From contig NZ_CYTW01000004.1 of assembly GCF_001458215.1 (NCBI RefSeq), forward strand, positions 248,001 to 312,000: 64,000 bases of DNA, written 5' to 3'. This DNA is from Shimia thalassica. Lineage in GTDB: Bacteria > Pseudomonadota > Alphaproteobacteria > Rhodobacterales > Rhodobacteraceae. Shown in pieces: positions 16,596 to 27,934 of the stretch. Made by a program: the position numbers and the translations under genes. The notes below the pieces were generated by a model. The model was not told the origin of the DNA and ran no database searches. It saw only the letters and a program-made list of their open reading frames with translations. Within the stretch, counting starts at the first letter, position 1; each line of letters opens with the position of its first letter.

Positions 16596-18509
16596 ATGAG
16601 CAAAGTAATCGGTATCGACCTCGGTACGACGAACTCCTGTGTCGCCCTGATGGACGGATCACAGCCTAAAGTTATCGAAAATGCGGAGGGTGCACGCACC
16701 ACGCCATCCATCGTGGCCTTTACAGACGACGAGCGTCTGGTAGGTCAGCCTGCAAAACGTCAGGCCGTCACCAACCCGGAAAACACCGTGTTTGGTGTTA
16801 AGCGTCTGGTTGGTCGTCGCGCAGACGATGCAAACCTCGCCAAAGACCTCAAGAACATGCCGTTCAACGTCATCAACGGCGGCAATGGGGATGCTTGGGT
16901 TGAAGCCAAAGGCGAAAAGTACAGCCCATCGCAAATCTCTGCCTTCATTCTGGGCAAGATGAAAGAAACCGCCGAGTCTTACCTTGGCGAAGAAGTGACA
17001 CAGGCGGTTATCACTGTTCCTGCGTACTTTAACGACGCCCAGCGTCAGGCCACAAAAGACGCCGGCAAGATCGCTGGCCTCGAAGTGCTGCGCATCATCA
17101 ACGAGCCTACCGCTGCTGCGCTGGCTTATGGTCTCGACAAAGAAGAAACCCACACCATCGCGGTTTATGACCTTGGTGGCGGTACATTCGATGTGACCAT
17201 TCTGGAAATCGACGACGGCCTGTTCGAAGTTAAATCGACAAACGGCGACACCTTCCTTGGTGGTGAAGACTTTGACATGCGCATCGTCAACTACCTCGCC
17301 GAGCAGTTCAAAAAAGAACACAACGTCGACCTGACCAAAGACAAGATGGCTTTGCAGCGTCTGAAAGAAGCTGCTGAAAAAGCCAAGATCGAACTGTCTT
17401 CGTCTTCGCAAACCGAGATCAACCAGCCGTTCATCTCGATGGACCCTGCAACCGGTACGCCGCTACACATGGTCATGAAGCTGACACGTGCCAAACTGGA
17501 ATCTCTGGTTTCCGACCTGATCAAAGCGTCGATCAAACCTTGTCAGGCTGCGCTGAAAGATGCAGGCATGTCCGCAAACGAGATCGACGAAGTCGTTCTG
17601 GTTGGTGGTATGACCCGTATGCCTCGCGTTGTTGAGGAAGTGACCAAATTCTTCGGTAAAGAGCCCCACAAAGGTGTGAACCCTGACGAAGTTGTTGCCA
17701 TGGGTGCCGCCATTCAGGCTGGTGTTCTGCAAGGTGACGTCAAAGACGTGGTTCTGCTGGACGTGACACCTCTGTCGTTGGGTATCGAAACCTTGGGTGG
17801 CGTGTTCACCCGCTTGATCGATCGCAACACAACGATCCCGACCAAGAAGTCACAAATCTTCTCGACTGCAGAAGACAACCAGAACGCTGTGACCATCCGT
17901 GTGTTCCAGGGTGAGCGCGAAATGGCTGCTGACAACAAAATCCTCGGCCAGTTCAACCTCGAAAACATCCCGCCTGCCCCACGCGGCATGCCTCAGATCG
18001 AAGTGACCTTCGACATCGATGCCAACGGTATCGTATCGGTTGGTGCATCGGACAAAGGCACCGGCAAAGAGCAGAAGATCACCATCCAAGCATCGGGCGG
18101 TCTGTCGGATGCGGACATCGAAAAGATGGTTCAGGACGCCGAGGAAAATGCCGAAGCAGACAAAGAACGTCGCGAAATGATCGAAGCCCGCAACCAAGCG
18201 GAATCTTTGATCCACTCGACCGAAAAGTCTGTGGAAGAGCACTCTGACAAGGTTGATCCAACCACTGTTGAGGCCATCGAACTGGCTATTGCAGCGCTGA
18301 AAGACGATCTTGAAAAAGAAGACACCGCTGCGGACAAGATCAAGAGCGGCATCCAGAACGTGACTGAAGCAGCCATGAAACTGGGTGAAGCGATCTACAA
18401 AGCAAGCCAGGAAGAAGCCGGTGGTGAACCTACCGCTGCGGACATGGACGGACCAGACGATGATATCGTCGATGCCGACTTTGAAGATCTGGACAACGAC
18501 AAGCGCTAA
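16596..18509 (+). CDS. dnaK: Chaperone protein DnaK (Hsp70)
   Basis: The 637-residue Hsp70 folds client proteins with DnaJ and GrpE. The ATPase domain starts [21 protein letters not shown]; further signatures are [16 protein letters not shown] (~residue 195) and [17 protein letters not shown] (~335). The substrate domain follows the linker [13 protein letters not shown] (~390). The C-terminus is acidic ([17 protein letters not shown]), as in other alphaproteobacterial DnaK proteins. Its own heat-shock promoter precedes it, and dnaJ follows after 83 bp containing a hairpin. Confidence 0.98.
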   Translation: MSKVIGIDLGTTNSCVALMDGSQPKVIENAEGARTTPSIVAFTDDERLVGQPAKRQAVTNPENTVFGVKRLVGRRADDANLAKDLKNMPFNVINGGNGDAWVEAKGEKYSPSQISAFILGKMKETAESYLGEEVTQAVITVPAYFNDAQRQATKDAGKIAGLEVLRIINEPTAAALAYGLDKEETHTIAVYDLGGGTFDVTILEIDDGLFEVKSTNGDTFLGGEDFDMRIVNYLAEQFKKEHNVDLTKDKMALQRLKEAAEKAKIELSSSSQTEINQPFISMDPATGTPLHMVMKLTRAKLESLVSDLIKASIKPCQAALKDAGMSANEIDEVVLVGGMTRMPRVVEEVTKFFGKEPHKGVNPDEVVAMGAAIQAGVLQGDVKDVVLLDVTPLSLGIETLGGVFTRLIDRNTTIPTKKSQIFSTAEDNQNAVTIRVFQGEREMAADNKILGQFNLENIPPAPRGMPQIEVTFDIDANGIVSVGASDKGTGKEQKITIQASGGLSDADIEKMVQDAEENAEADKERREMIEARNQAESLIHSTEKSVEEHSDKVDPTTVEAIELAIAALKDDLEKEDTAADKIKSGIQNVTEAAMKLGEAIYKASQEEAGGEPTAADMDGPDDDIVDADFEDLDNDKR

Positions 18510-18532
18510 TAGCGTGTAGTCGGAAACGAGAC

Positions 18533-18564
18533 AGGGGCCGGTCCGGTTGTGCCGGGCTGGCCCT
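18533..18564 (+). terminator. GC-rich hairpin between dnaK and dnaJ, possible attenuator
   Basis: Bases 18533-18546 can pair with 18552-18564, with one bulged G and two G-T pairs, around the loop TTGTG. A pyrimidine-rich stretch (CTCTTCTTT) follows rather than a clean T run. It may act as a partial terminator that lowers dnaJ relative to dnaK, or protect the dnaK transcript. Its function is inferred only from structure and position. Confidence 0.45.
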
Positions 18565-18592
18565 CTCTTCTTTCCGGACAAAGGAGTAACCC

Positions 18593-19729
18593 ATGGCAAA
18601 ACGTGACTTCTACGAGGTGCTTGGCGTCAATAAAGGGGCTTCTGCGGACGAGATCAAAAAAGCCTACCGCAAGAAGGCCAAAGAACTGCACCCCGACCGC
18701 AATGCGGATAATCCAGAAGCTGAATCTCAGTTTAAAGAGGCCAACGAAGCCTACGAAATCCTGAAGGATGCCGAGAAAAAGGCGGCCTATGACCGCTTTG
18801 GGCATCAGGCCTTCGAAGGTGGAATGGGCGGCGGCGGTCCCCGTGGTGGACAAGGCGACTTTTCTAGCGCGTTTTCGGACGTCTTTGACGATCTGTTTGG
18901 AGACTTCATGGGAGGCCGTGGCGGCGGTGGCCGTCAGCGCGCATCCCGTGGTGCTGACCTAAGGTATAACCTGCGTGTCTCTTTGGAAGACGCCTTTTCG
19001 GGTATTCAAAAGACGATCAATGTGCCGACGTCGGTTCAATGTGACTCTTGCGACGGCTCGGGCGCAGAAGGTGGTGCCGAGCCAACAACATGCCCAACCT
19101 GTTCGGGCATGGGCAAGGTACGCGCCCAGCAAGGTTTCTTTACGGTAGAACGCACCTGTCCGACCTGTTCGGGCATGGGCCAGATTATCAAGAACCCATG
19201 TAAAGCCTGTGCTGGACATGGACGTGTCGAAAAAGACCGCGCCCTGTCTGTCAACATTCCAGCAGGCGTCGAAACCGGCACGCGCATCCGTCTTGCCGGC
19301 GAAGGCGAAGCCGGAATGCGTGGCGGCCCGTCTGGTGATCTTTATATCTTTATCGAAGTTGACCAGCACGAGCTGTTCGAACGCGACAGCGTCAATCTGT
19401 TCTGCCGCGTTCCCGTGTCGATGGTTTCTGCCTCGTTGGGCGGTGACATCGAAGTGCCCACCATCGACGGTGGCCGCAGCCGCGTTAAAATCCCGTCAGG
19501 CAGCCAATCCGGCCGTCAGATGCGTTTGCGCGGAAAAGGTATGCCTGCGCTTCGTGGCGGCGGCTCGGGTGACATGTTCATCGAGCTGGCCGTAGAGACG
19601 CCTGTCAACCTGACCAGCCGTCAGAAAGAGCTTCTGCGCGAATTCGAGGAGTTGTCCGAGGACAACCATCCAGAAAGCAAAAGCTTCTTTAAATCCGTCA
19701 AAAGCTTTTGGGACAGCATGAAAAGCTGA
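18593..19729 (+). CDS. dnaJ: Chaperone protein DnaJ (Hsp40)
   Basis: The 378-residue co-chaperone stimulates DnaK's ATPase. The J domain has HPD at residues 33-35. A Gly/Phe-rich linker follows (about 75-115). Four CxxCxGxG zinc repeats are present ([16 protein letters not shown] twice, CKACAGHG). The C-terminal substrate domain includes [24 protein letters not shown] precedes the ATG. It follows dnaK in the standard order and ends at a strong terminator. Confidence 0.97.
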   Translation: MAKRDFYEVLGVNKGASADEIKKAYRKKAKELHPDRNADNPEAESQFKEANEAYEILKDAEKKAAYDRFGHQAFEGGMGGGGPRGGQGDFSSAFSDVFDDLFGDFMGGRGGGGRQRASRGADLRYNLRVSLEDAFSGIQKTINVPTSVQCDSCDGSGAEGGAEPTTCPTCSGMGKVRAQQGFFTVERTCPTCSGMGQIIKNPCKACAGHGRVEKDRALSVNIPAGVETGTRIRLAGEGEAGMRGGPSGDLYIFIEVDQHELFERDSVNLFCRVPVSMVSASLGGDIEVPTIDGGRSRVKIPSGSQSGRQMRLRGKGMPALRGGGSGDMFIELAVETPVNLTSRQKELLREFEELSEDNHPESKSFFKSVKSFWDSMKS

Positions 19730-19750
19730 TCTCAGAAAAATGAGCGAACA

Positions 19751-19785
19751 AAGGCGCGCCGTATGTGGCGCGCCTTTTCTTTTTC
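19751..19785 (+). terminator. Rho-independent terminator of the dnaK-dnaJ operon
   Basis: AAGGCGCGCC (19751-19760) pairs perfectly with GGCGCGCCTT (19767-19776) around the loop GTATGT, and TTTCTTTTTC follows. It lies 22 bp after the dnaJ stop. The minus-strand gene that ends at 19802 may also use it, since the stem is flanked by AAA on the left. Confidence 0.9.
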
Positions 19786-19801
19786 AACGATGTTGGCGTA
19801 A

Positions 19802-20641
19802 TCAGTCTACAGTTGGCGCAATCAAATACATCGCTTCCATCGCCAGTCCGGGGTTCACACCCGGGATCGCTTTTTGGAAAATCTTCAGCATTTCACCGTT
19901 CGCGTACAATTCGGACAGCGCACTATCAACAACAAGCCGGAATTCAGTATCTCCGCGTTTGATGGCAAGACCTTGCTTTTCGATCGTCAGAATCTCGGTC
20001 GACATTTTCAGATCAGCTTGCTTCGGGCTTCCGAAAAAAAGACCCGCAAGGATAGATTGGTCTGCGAAATAACCGTCAATCTCTTTGTTTTCCATCGCGG
20101 CCATACCAGCCCCGTGCGTGTCAAAGACAACGACTTCGGCCTGAATACCAATGCTGGCCAGAGTGTTGCGCAAGGCAGCTTCCGTGGTGGTGTTTCCACG
20201 CACACCCAGTTTTTTCCCCGAGAACGATTCGAGACTTTCCGGGGCGTCTTTTTGCAGAACGAGCGATGTACCATCAACAAAAATCGGAATCGAGAAATCG
20301 ACCAGCGCACGTCGTCCCAGCGTGATTGTCGCCGCGCCACACAGGATATCGATCTCACCACTGGCGACTTTTTCAAAACGATCAGAAGCGTCAACCGGCA
20401 CAAATTGCGCATTCAGGTTGGGGATTTTCAGATGATTGATAATGGCTTGCGCAACCTGAACGCAGACAAGCGGCGCATATCCAGCAGGCTGGCCGTCGTC
20501 CATGCGGTAAGAAAGCGGCGCAGCATCCAAACGATATCCGAGATTAAGCTGTTTGGTTTCCGCCACGCGCTCAAGTGTCTGAGCCGAAGCAGGGAGGGCC
20601 GTCATGGCAATGGCCGCAATCGAAAAAAGTAAGCTACGCAT
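19802..20641 (-). CDS. Periplasmic amino-acid-type ABC substrate-binding protein (SBP_bac_3)
   Basis: The 279-residue protein starts with a signal peptide ([20 protein letters not shown], cut before QT). The mature part has the family-3 binding-protein fold: [26 protein letters not shown] near residue 33 is the first ligand-contact block, and [17 protein letters not shown] near 115 is the family's usual Asp/Thr block. No permease or ATPase gene adjoins it, so it is an orphan binding protein or serves a transporter elsewhere. The ligand is probably an amino acid or related polar solute, but cannot be read from sequence. It is divergent from radC. Confidence 0.85.
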   Translation of the reverse strand: MRSLLFSIAAIAMTALPASAQTLERVAETKQLNLGYRLDAAPLSYRMDDGQPAGYAPLVCVQVAQAIINHLKIPNLNAQFVPVDASDRFEKVASGEIDILCGAATITLGRRALVDFSIPIFVDGTSLVLQKDAPESLESFSGKKLGVRGNTTTEAALRNTLASIGIQAEVVVFDTHGAGMAAMENKEIDGYFADQSILAGLFFGSPKQADLKMSTEILTIEKQGLAIKRGDTEFRLVVDSALSELYANGEMLKIFQKAIPGVNPGLAMEAMYLIAPTVD

Positions 20642-20761
20642 TTTTTATCCTGTGAGAAAAACGATTGCCGAATCTTCCCACCAATCCTGTTTCCTCACAA
20701 GCCCATTTGGATACCGCCCGCAATTAACCTTTGGTTCACTCTGTTCACGCAACATACCCCC

Positions 20762-21523
20762 ATGTCGGATTCACGTGCCTTTCAGGAAATGCCCCTGCCT
20801 TTGTTCGAGGCCGATGAGGCACAGGCGGTGCCTTTGCCAAAGGGCAAATTGCCCTCTTACATCGCACAGCATCGCAAGCGTCTGAGGCAACGTTTTCTGA
20901 ATGGCGGTGCAGATGCGTTACCTGACTATGAATTGCTGGAACTCGTTCTGTTCCGCGCAATCCCGAGGCAGGATGTAAAGCCACTTGCGTATACATTGCT
21001 TGACGCATTTGGAGACTTCAATCGGGTGCTTTCGGCGCCCGCTCCACGGTTGAAAGAAATTAAGGGGGTAGGCGACGCTGTCATACAAGAACTCAAAATC
21101 GTTGAGGCGGCGGCGCACCGTTTGGCACGGTCCCGCGTTTTACAACGCCATGTTTTGTCGAGTTGGGACGCCCTGCTGGATTACTGTCACACGACAATGG
21201 CACATCGCGAAACCGAACATTTCCGTGTCTTGTTTCTCGATCGAAAGAACGTACTGATCGCAGATGAGGAACAAGCACGCGGTACAGTAGATCACGTTCC
21301 GGTTTACCCGCGCGAGGTGGTAAAACGCGCGCTGGAAATCAATTCAAGCGCCTTGATCCTCGTGCACAATCATCCGTCTGGCGACCCGACGCCATCCCAA
21401 TCTGACATCGATATGACCCAACAGGTGGAACAGGCGGCGTTAACCTTGGGAATAACTCTGCACGACCATCTGATCATCGGCAAATCCCGAGAGCTCAGCT
21501 TTCGGGCGGAAGGCCTTCTTTAG
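20762..21523 (+). CDS. radC: RadC family protein (JAMM metalloprotease fold)
   Basis: The 253-residue product has a helix-hairpin-helix-like N-terminal half ([16 protein letters not shown] near residue 98) and a JAMM domain with [20 protein letters not shown] near 196. The two His, one Ser and one Asp of that motif would bind zinc. RadC is historically named for DNA repair, but the biochemical role is not settled. The first 35 residues are a variable extension. The stop overlaps that of the convergent OmpA-fusion gene by four bases. Confidence 0.92.
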   Translation: MSDSRAFQEMPLPLFEADEAQAVPLPKGKLPSYIAQHRKRLRQRFLNGGADALPDYELLELVLFRAIPRQDVKPLAYTLLDAFGDFNRVLSAPAPRLKEIKGVGDAVIQELKIVEAAAHRLARSRVLQRHVLSSWDALLDYCHTTMAHRETEHFRVLFLDRKNVLIADEEQARGTVDHVPVYPREVVKRALEINSSALILVHNHPSGDPTPSQSDIDMTQQVEQAALTLGITLHDHLIIGKSRELSFRAEGLL

Positions 21524-23076
21524 CGCACCCAGATTTCAACCCTTCTGTTGACCTGACGCCCCCATGCGCTGTCGTCACAGGCCATGGGCATCGCCTCTCC
21601 GAACGCGTCAATGTCCAGCGTCAAAAGATCCGGGTTGATCGTTTCGGCCGCTGCCAAAACGGCGCGCCGCACGGCATCTGATCGCTTTAGGGCGATTTCG
21701 CGATTGCCCGAAGCTGGCCCATCACCATCGCTGAACCCGACAAACAGAACTTCTCGCCCGTCATAGGTCCCTGCCTCAAGCGCACGGGCGAATTGCTGCA
21801 CGTTAGAGCGCGACTGCGCATCCAGCTGTGTGCGACCAGCCTCAAACCGGAAAGACGTTGTTAGGCGCTTCATAGGCGTCAAACGCCCCACCATGCGCTG
21901 CAACTCTTCCAATGCCACATCTTCACCCGCCACGGAAATCGCATTCGCAAAGCGGTCGCCCTGAAAATTGATGGCAACTTCCTCGGGGGCCTGATCCACA
22001 TATCCTGCGCGACGTATGACAATTTGCGCAGAGGGGCTTCGAGTATAGGTCAGGAACTCGCGTGCAACTTTAGGCAACCGGCGTGCGGGGAAGTATAAAA
22101 ACATCGGCGCGGTTAAGGGATAGTCTTCTGTTTTGATATTTCGGCGTGACACCGACAACGAAAACCCGCAGCTCCCTGACAAGGTCAAAGGAAAGGCGCG
22201 CCCCAGTTGGGCAAAGCTTCCAATGCCGATGGCAAACGGGTCGCGTGATACAGCAGATGTCAGCGACAGGTTTCTATTGTGGCGGAAAATGCCTTCTTGA
22301 AGATCAAGCTGCGCCCGTTTCATCAGCTGGTCCTCGACGGCCTGCGCCAGACCGGATTGTGCCTCCATCAGATGCAACGCAATTTCGGCATCCGGGCCAC
22401 CCAAAGCCTGCCAGTTGTCTATTTCTCCGGAAAAAACCTTGGCCAAATTCACCAGCGAGATGTCCCGCACAGGGTTTCCCGGTGCCACGATTGGCACCAT
22501 CCCGTCCAGCGCCAGAACACGGCTGCGGTTTGCGGTGCGCATGTCGCCAAGGCCCGCATCAAAACCCAGTTTGGCTTCGTTCGGGCGAATTTCACGCAAA
22601 GACATCGCAATGTCCGCCTCATCCGCCAACAGATCTGCAAACCCTTCATCAGAGTTGCTTGCAGAAAAATAGAACCGCGCCAGCTTTGTACCTTCGGCAT
22701 CGCTCAGGTGATATTCGAACTGATGGATATCGGTTGAATGACGCTCGACCTGATAACTATTTCGCAGGGCGAAAGCCTCGATCAAGGCAGGCATTAGAAC
22801 TTCGGCCATGCCCGCAGCGCCGGAAATGGACACCTCGGCCACAAAATTCATCAAATTTGGACAGCCCGGCCCGTCGCATTGAACGCCGGACCCGTCGACC
22901 GTCAACTCGCCGTAGATGGTATCGACGCGATAAAATTCACCGTCGAACCCCAACAGGTTTCCAGTGATCTCAACCTTCCCGTCCCGAGAAGTGAGCATCA
23001 CATCCTGAGCAAAAGCAAAATTTGCCCCTAAAAATAAAGAAAGTGCGGCGAAAATCGCCGCACGCAATTGCAACAT
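21520..23076 (-). CDS. Periplasmic PstS-like binding domain fused to OmpA C-terminal domain
   Basis: The 518-residue protein starts with a signal peptide ([23 protein letters not shown]). Residues ~70-360 resemble the phosphate-binding (PstS-type PBP-like) fold, with [20 protein letters not shown] and [17 protein letters not shown] matching the usual 'NLAKIFSGEITNW' block. Residues ~395-518 are an OmpA-like peptidoglycan-binding domain ([20 protein letters not shown] ... [16 protein letters not shown] ... RRVEIWVR). It would be held on the cell wall and bind an anion or act as a structural or signalling protein. It follows the membrane-anchored gene by 18 bp, so the two are one operon. Function not established. 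Confidence 0.8.
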   Translation of the reverse strand: MLQLRAAIFAALSLFLGANFAFAQDVMLTSRDGKVEITGNLLGFDGEFYRVDTIYGELTVDGSGVQCDGPGCPNLMNFVAEVSISGAAGMAEVLMPALIEAFALRNSYQVERHSTDIHQFEYHLSDAEGTKLARFYFSASNSDEGFADLLADEADIAMSLREIRPNEAKLGFDAGLGDMRTANRSRVLALDGMVPIVAPGNPVRDISLVNLAKVFSGEIDNWQALGGPDAEIALHLMEAQSGLAQAVEDQLMKRAQLDLQEGIFRHNRNLSLTSAVSRDPFAIGIGSFAQLGRAFPLTLSGSCGFSLSVSRRNIKTEDYPLTAPMFLYFPARRLPKVAREFLTYTRSPSAQIVIRRAGYVDQAPEEVAINFQGDRFANAISVAGEDVALEELQRMVGRLTPMKRLTTSFRFEAGRTQLDAQSRSNVQQFARALEAGTYDGREVLFVGFSDGDGPASGNREIALKRSDAVRRAVLAAAETINPDLLTLDIDAFGEAMPMACDDSAWGRQVNRRVEIWVR

Positions 23077-23094
23077 GGAATTGCCTTTTCAGCG

Positions 23095-24105
23095 CTATTG
23101 ATTTTGCGCGATCTTCAGGTCTTCGAGCAGGTTTTTCAACACTAGAAATTCACCTTTTGCCTCGCAATCGGGGATCGAAAGCGCAATTTCTTGCTCGACT
23201 GCCCTGCCACCTTCCCGAATTTGCAAAGATTTGGCAGTGATATCACGATCACAATTCACCTCTGACACCTCGGCTTCGATGCTGAGCTTTACAGACCCGT
23301 GACGTTTTGCGGTCAGCGTGGGGAAGGTATAGACCTCGGAATGCCAGCCATCGGCAATATCAGAGCTTCCCAATCGGGTTAGAAAGCCGCCCTGACCTCC
23401 GGCTACAGACGCCACATTCCGTGCGGCACCGCTCCAGACATGGCCGTCGCTTCCGTAATCTGCACCGAATTCACGCGCGTGCAGTTGCAACCCTGTTGCG
23501 CCTCGCCAAATGACGGCTGCTCGGTCATAAAAAGGAACGGAACTCACGGTTGTGCGCGTCATCTTTCCATCGCCGTTGGCAAATGTGACGGCAAACACCG
23601 ACTGTTCAGAAAGCGCAGGAACAGACACAACAAGCGTTCCATCCGAACTGACGACTTCCGAGAATTTCAGGGATTCGTGGTGAAAGGTGACTTTTTCACC
23701 GGTCAAACAGGGCGCGGTAAGTGTCAGTGTGACCATTGCACCCGCCGCAGGTTCGGCAGCAAACTCTGCATCGCATCCGAGCAAAGGCGTTTGCTCTTCT
23801 TGGGGCAAGACCCCGACAGGCAAATCCCGAGACACCAGCATCACCACTGGTTTGTGCGGCAAGTCGGCTTTGTGCGCAAAATCTTCTGGTACGCTTGGCA
23901 ACATCTCTGGCGTCGCGCCATTTGCCGCTACACCTTTCATGCTGTCGGGGGCTTTGCCCGACGTCGCTTTGCGAGACGGTTCTTCACCTGTACGCGCCGC
24001 GGAATTCGCTTCTTTGGTTTGCATCAAGAAGCCAATCGAGATGGCAATTGAAAACGTCGCGAATGCGAGCGCGAATCTTCTGTAAACGTGTTTCTTTTCA
24101 AACAT
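23095..24105 (-). CDS. Membrane-anchored or secreted protein of unknown function
   Basis: I do not recognise a characterised family. The 336-residue protein has a basic start (MFEKKHVYRRF) and one hydrophobic helix (about 11-28: ALAFATFSIAISIGFLM), so it is a signal anchor or long signal peptide. A low-complexity linker follows (30-75) and then a Cys-containing extracytoplasmic part (GCDAEF, APCLTG, VNCDRD, IPDCEAKG), whose four Cys could form two disulfides. I used the ATG at 24103-24105 because GGAG lies six bases upstream; a TTG at 24117 is poorer. It is co-transcribed with the PBP/OmpA fusion gene and placed after the secA terminator. Confidence 0.7.
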   Translation of the reverse strand: MFEKKHVYRRFALAFATFSIAISIGFLMQTKEANSAARTGEEPSRKATSGKAPDSMKGVAANGATPEMLPSVPEDFAHKADLPHKPVVMLVSRDLPVGVLPQEEQTPLLGCDAEFAAEPAAGAMVTLTLTAPCLTGEKVTFHHESLKFSEVVSSDGTLVVSVPALSEQSVFAVTFANGDGKMTRTTVSSVPFYDRAAVIWRGATGLQLHAREFGADYGSDGHVWSGAARNVASVAGGQGGFLTRLGSSDIADGWHSEVYTFPTLTAKRHGSVKLSIEAEVSEVNCDRDITAKSLQIREGGRAVEQEIALSIPDCEAKGEFLVLKNLLEDLKIAQNQ

Positions 24106-24151
24106 CCGTAACTCCAAAACTCGTACAGCCCCGAAGCATTTCTGACATGCA

Positions 24152-24180
24152 AAAAGGGCGCCTGTGTGGCGCCCTTTTGA
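24152..24180 (-). terminator. Rho-independent terminator after secA
   Basis: AAAAGGGCGCC (24152-24162) pairs perfectly with GGCGCCCTTTT (24168-24178) around TGTGT. Read on the minus strand, the stem ends in a run of five T. It lies 22 bp beyond the secA stop and before the next minus-strand gene, so that downstream gene needs its own promoter within about 45 bp. Confidence 0.88.
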
Positions 24181-24201
24181 AGATTGTCTGTTCGGAGTTT
24201 G

Positions 24202-26907
24202 TCAGACCAGGCGGCCGTGACAGTGCTTGAATTTCTTGCCTGATCCACATGGGCAAGGCTCGTTCCGGCCCGGATCACCCCAGGTTGAAGGGTCATCTTC
24301 GACAAAGTTTGCAGCTGCAGGCGCAGCAGGTTCTTCAGCAGCCGGTGCTGCGTCTGCCGCGGCGGGCGCCGCCAGTGACGCTTCGCGTGCCTGCATTTCC
24401 AGAGCCATCTGTTGTTGCTCTTCTTCCGTCATTGCGCGAATTGCCGACAAGGTTTTTGTCACGTCTTCACGCAGACCATCCAGCATGCCTTCGAACAACT
24501 GGAACGACTCGTTCTTGTATTCGTTCAGCGGATCCCGTTGGGCATAACCGCGGAAACCAACAACCGAACGCAAATGTTCAAGCGTCAGCAAATGCTCGCG
24601 CCATTTCGTATCTATGGTTTGCAGCAGGATCTGCTTTTCGATCATGCGCATGGCTTCGGGTCCAAAGCTTTCTGCTTTTTCGGCCATCATCTGATCGGAT
24701 GCTTCTTCAAGGCGCTCTTGCATGACTTCGTCATCAACGCCTTCTTCCTGCGCCCATTCGATCACAGGTACATCAATACCCAGCTTTTCGATACAAGCCG
24801 CATACAGACCTTCGGTGTCCCATTGATCGGCATAGGTCTTGGGCGGCATGTAGTGTTCAACCAGATCACCGATCACTTCCTGACGCATATCCTGTGCGAT
24901 CTCGGAAATGTCTTCGGCCTTCATGATGTCGCGGCGCTGGGTGAAGATCACCTTACGCTGTTCATTCATCACGTCATCGAACTTGAGCAACTGCTTACGA
25001 ATATCAAAGTTGCGGCCTTCGACCTTGGCCTGCGCGCGCTCAAGCGACTTGTTCACCCAAGGGTGGATAATCGCTTCGCCCTCTTTCATGCCCAAGGTAG
25101 ACAGCACTTTGTCCAACCGTTCGGACCCGAAGATGCGCATCAGGTCATCTTCCAGCGACAGGAAGAAGGACGAGCGGCCCGGATCCCCCTGACGACCCGA
25201 ACGGCCGCGCAGCTGGTTATCAATCCGGCGGCTTTCGTGACGCTCGGTTGCCAGAACATAGAGGCCACCCGCGTCTTTCACGGCCTGTTCATCGGCTTTG
25301 TGCTCTTCTTCGATCTTGGCGCGAATTTCTGCGTGATCGCCTTCTGGATTGGCGGCAATCGCTTCCATGATGGCGAACTCAACGTTACCACCCAGCTTAA
25401 TATCGGTACCACGCCCCGCCATGTTCGTCGCGATGGTCACCGCACCAAGTTTGCCGGCGTCGGCAACAATCTGGGCTTCCTGCTCGTGTTGACGGGCGTT
25501 CAAAACGTTGTGTTTAACATCGGCCTGTTTGAGCATGTTGCTCAGAAGCTCGGACTTTTCGATCGAAGTTGTCCCGACGAGAATAGGCTGGCCCTTCTCG
25601 TGTGCCTTTTGAATTTCTTCGGCAATGGCTTCGTATTTTTCGCGTGCTGTCCGATACACCGCATCATCTTCATCAATGCGGGCAATGGGGCGGTTGGTCG
25701 GCACTTCGACAACACCCAGACCATAGATTTCCGAGAATTCTTCGGCCTCGGTTGCGGCTGTACCTGTCATACCTGCCAGCTTGTCATACAAGCGGAAATA
25801 GTTCTGGAATGTCACCTGTGCCAGCGTCACGTTCTCTGGCTGGATGTTGCAGCCTTCTTTTGCTTCGATTGCCTGATGCAGGCCATCAGACAGACGGCGA
25901 CCCGCCATCATACGGCCGGTGAATTCATCGATCAGGACAATCTGATTATCGCGAACGATATAGTCTTTGTCTTTGGTGAACAGCTTGTGCGCCCGCAAAC
26001 CCTGGTTAACGTGGTGAACAACGGTTGTGCTTTCGGGATCATACAACGATTGACCCTCTGGCAGGATACCACGCGCATGCAGGTGCTCTTCCAGATAATC
26101 ATTGCCTTCGTCGGTGAAGGTGACCTGACGCGATTTCTCTTCGATTGAGAAATGTTCGTCGGTCAGGTCAGGGATCAGGGCATCTATCGCAACATAAAGG
26201 TCGCTGCGATCCTGCGCCGGACCCGAAATGATCAAAGGTGTCCGCGCTTCGTCAATGAGGATCGAGTCAACTTCATCGACAATCGCAAAGTTATGGTCAC
26301 GCTGGTACATTTCACGAAGGTCGCCCTTCATGTTGTCGCGCAAATAGTCAAAACCCAGTTCGTTGTTTGTCGAATACGTAATATCCGCGGCATAGGCGTC
26401 GCGCTTTTCCGCATCGGGCTGTTGTGGATAGACACAACCGGTGGTCATGCCCAACGCACCGTAAACCTGGCTCATCCATTCGGCGTCACGGCGTGCAAGG
26501 TAATCGTTTACCGTAACAATATGGACACCCTTGCCTGTCAGCGCATTAAGATAGGCCGGGAACGTCGCAACAAGGGTTTTACCCTCACCGGTTTTCATTT
26601 CCGAGATATTTCCCTGATGCAGGAAGATACCACCCATCAACTGCGTATCAAACGCCCGAAGGCCCAGCGAACGCACCGCAGCTTCGCGACAGTTAGCAAA
26701 TGCTTCGGGCAAAAGATCATCAAGACTTTCTCCGCCTTTGGCACGCTCGGCCAATTCCAGAGTTTTGGATTTGATCTCTTCATCCGAGAGCTTCTGGAAC
26801 TCGGGTTCCAGTGCATTCACTTTTTCAACGAGAGGGCGGGTTGCCTTGATCTTGCGGTCGTTCGGCGTCCCGAACACTTTTGTGGCAAGTTTTCCGATAC
26901 CCAGCAT
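24202..26907 (-). CDS. secA: Protein translocase ATPase SecA
   Basis: The 901-residue motor pushes preproteins through SecYEG. It has [20 protein letters not shown] (Walker A, near residue 100), [20 protein letters not shown] (Walker B/DEAD region, near 208) and [15 protein letters not shown] (motif VI region, near 500). The C-terminus ends in the zinc tail [16 protein letters not shown], preceded by an Ala/Pro-rich linker, which allows SecB binding. The frame remains open to 27222, but the ATG at 26905-26907 gives the canonical start [13 protein letters not shown] and has AGGA nine bases upstream. It is divergent from the parvulin gene. Confidence 0.98.
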   Translation of the reverse strand: MLGIGKLATKVFGTPNDRKIKATRPLVEKVNALEPEFQKLSDEEIKSKTLELAERAKGGESLDDLLPEAFANCREAAVRSLGLRAFDTQLMGGIFLHQGNISEMKTGEGKTLVATFPAYLNALTGKGVHIVTVNDYLARRDAEWMSQVYGALGMTTGCVYPQQPDAEKRDAYAADITYSTNNELGFDYLRDNMKGDLREMYQRDHNFAIVDEVDSILIDEARTPLIISGPAQDRSDLYVAIDALIPDLTDEHFSIEEKSRQVTFTDEGNDYLEEHLHARGILPEGQSLYDPESTTVVHHVNQGLRAHKLFTKDKDYIVRDNQIVLIDEFTGRMMAGRRLSDGLHQAIEAKEGCNIQPENVTLAQVTFQNYFRLYDKLAGMTGTAATEAEEFSEIYGLGVVEVPTNRPIARIDEDDAVYRTAREKYEAIAEEIQKAHEKGQPILVGTTSIEKSELLSNMLKQADVKHNVLNARQHEQEAQIVADAGKLGAVTIATNMAGRGTDIKLGGNVEFAIMEAIAANPEGDHAEIRAKIEEEHKADEQAVKDAGGLYVLATERHESRRIDNQLRGRSGRQGDPGRSSFFLSLEDDLMRIFGSERLDKVLSTLGMKEGEAIIHPWVNKSLERAQAKVEGRNFDIRKQLLKFDDVMNEQRKVIFTQRRDIMKAEDISEIAQDMRQEVIGDLVEHYMPPKTYADQWDTEGLYAACIEKLGIDVPVIEWAQEEGVDDEVMQERLEEASDQMMAEKAESFGPEAMRMIEKQILLQTIDTKWREHLLTLEHLRSVVGFRGYAQRDPLNEYKNESFQLFEGMLDGLREDVTKTLSAIRAMTEEEQQQMALEMQAREASLAAPAAADAAPAAEEPAAPAAANFVEDDPSTWGDPGRNEPCPCGSGKKFKHCHGRLV

Positions 26908-27079
26908 ATGTTTTTGTCCTTCGTTGACACATTCGTGCGAGGCATCTGCTTGCCCGCGCCGCGCCCTGCTCATACAAACGGGGGAACGGGCGATTTGCCT
27001 GCGCTCCAAAGCGATGTAAGGGGCGTCACTAACAGTGTCAACGCCGCCAACCCACGCGGCACCATGCAAGGACGAAACG

Positions 27080-27931
27080 ATGTCGAAACACCTCAAATTC
27101 CTGTGCTCTGCGGCTCTTGTTCTCGGGCTGTCTGGTCCAGTGATCGCTGCCGACGCTGTTGACGCCGATACAGTGGTCGCCACAGTGAACGGTACACAGG
27201 TCACAGTCGGACAGATGATCATGGTGCGCGCGGCGCTTCCGCAGCAATATCAATCAATGCCCGATGACGTCTTGTTCAACGGAATCCTTGACCAGATCAT
27301 TCAACAGAACCTTTTGGCACAAGCGCACACAGGGGACGAACCTCGCCGTCTCGAAATTGCACTGCAAAGCGAACGCCGCCTGATTCTTGCGGATGCGGTT
27401 GTAGAAGATTTTCTGTCCGAGCCGCCTTCGGAAGAAGACATCCAAGCCGCTTATGACGCGCGTTATGCCAATTTCGAAGGTCCATCGGAATTCAACGCCG
27501 CGCATATCCTTGTCGAAACCGAGGAGGAGGCCGCCGCCCTGCGCCAACAAATTGTTGATGGTGCCGACTTCGCCGAAATGGCGAAAGAGCACTCTACAGG
27601 CCCTTCTGGCCCCTCTGGCGGTGCTTTGGGTTGGTTTGGTCCCGGCATGATGGTGCCAGAATTCGAAACGGCCGTTGTTGCGATGAATGCGGGCGATGTG
27701 TCCGCTCCGGTCAAAACACAGTTTGGCTGGCACCTGATCAAACTGAATGAGTTGCGCAAGCAGGAAACACCCGCATTGGCCGACGTCCGCAGCGAACTGG
27801 CCGGCGAAGTACAGGGTGCCAAGCTTGAGGCCTTTATCGCGTCGCTGACCGAAAAATCAGAGATCGATCGTTCAAACGCCGCTGCCTTTGATCCGTCGAT
27901 TATCAAACAAACCAACCTTCTGGACGAATAA
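27080..27931 (+). CDS. Periplasmic parvulin-type peptidyl-prolyl isomerase
   Basis: The 283-residue protein starts [21 protein letters not shown]..., a signal peptide cut near AAD (residue ~24). The N-terminal SurA/PrsA-like helical part follows, then a PpiC rotamase domain ([19 protein letters not shown] ... [18 protein letters not shown] ... [12 protein letters not shown], about residues 135-235). It would help outer-membrane and periplasmic proteins fold. The ATG at 27080 has AAGGA ten bases upstream; the frame upstream of it lacks a ribosome site. It lies opposite secA and upstream of argJ with a 3-bp gap. Confidence 0.9.
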   Translation: MSKHLKFLCSAALVLGLSGPVIAADAVDADTVVATVNGTQVTVGQMIMVRAALPQQYQSMPDDVLFNGILDQIIQQNLLAQAHTGDEPRRLEIALQSERRLILADAVVEDFLSEPPSEEDIQAAYDARYANFEGPSEFNAAHILVETEEEAAALRQQIVDGADFAEMAKEHSTGPSGPSGGALGWFGPGMMVPEFETAVVAMNAGDVSAPVKTQFGWHLIKLNELRKQETPALADVRSELAGEVQGAKLEAFIASLTEKSEIDRSNAAAFDPSIIKQTNLLDE

Positions 27932-27934
27932 GCC

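Noticed and set aside
24412-26148. 578-codon plus-strand open frame
   Set aside because: It lies antisense inside secA and shows no signal, motif or ribosome site.
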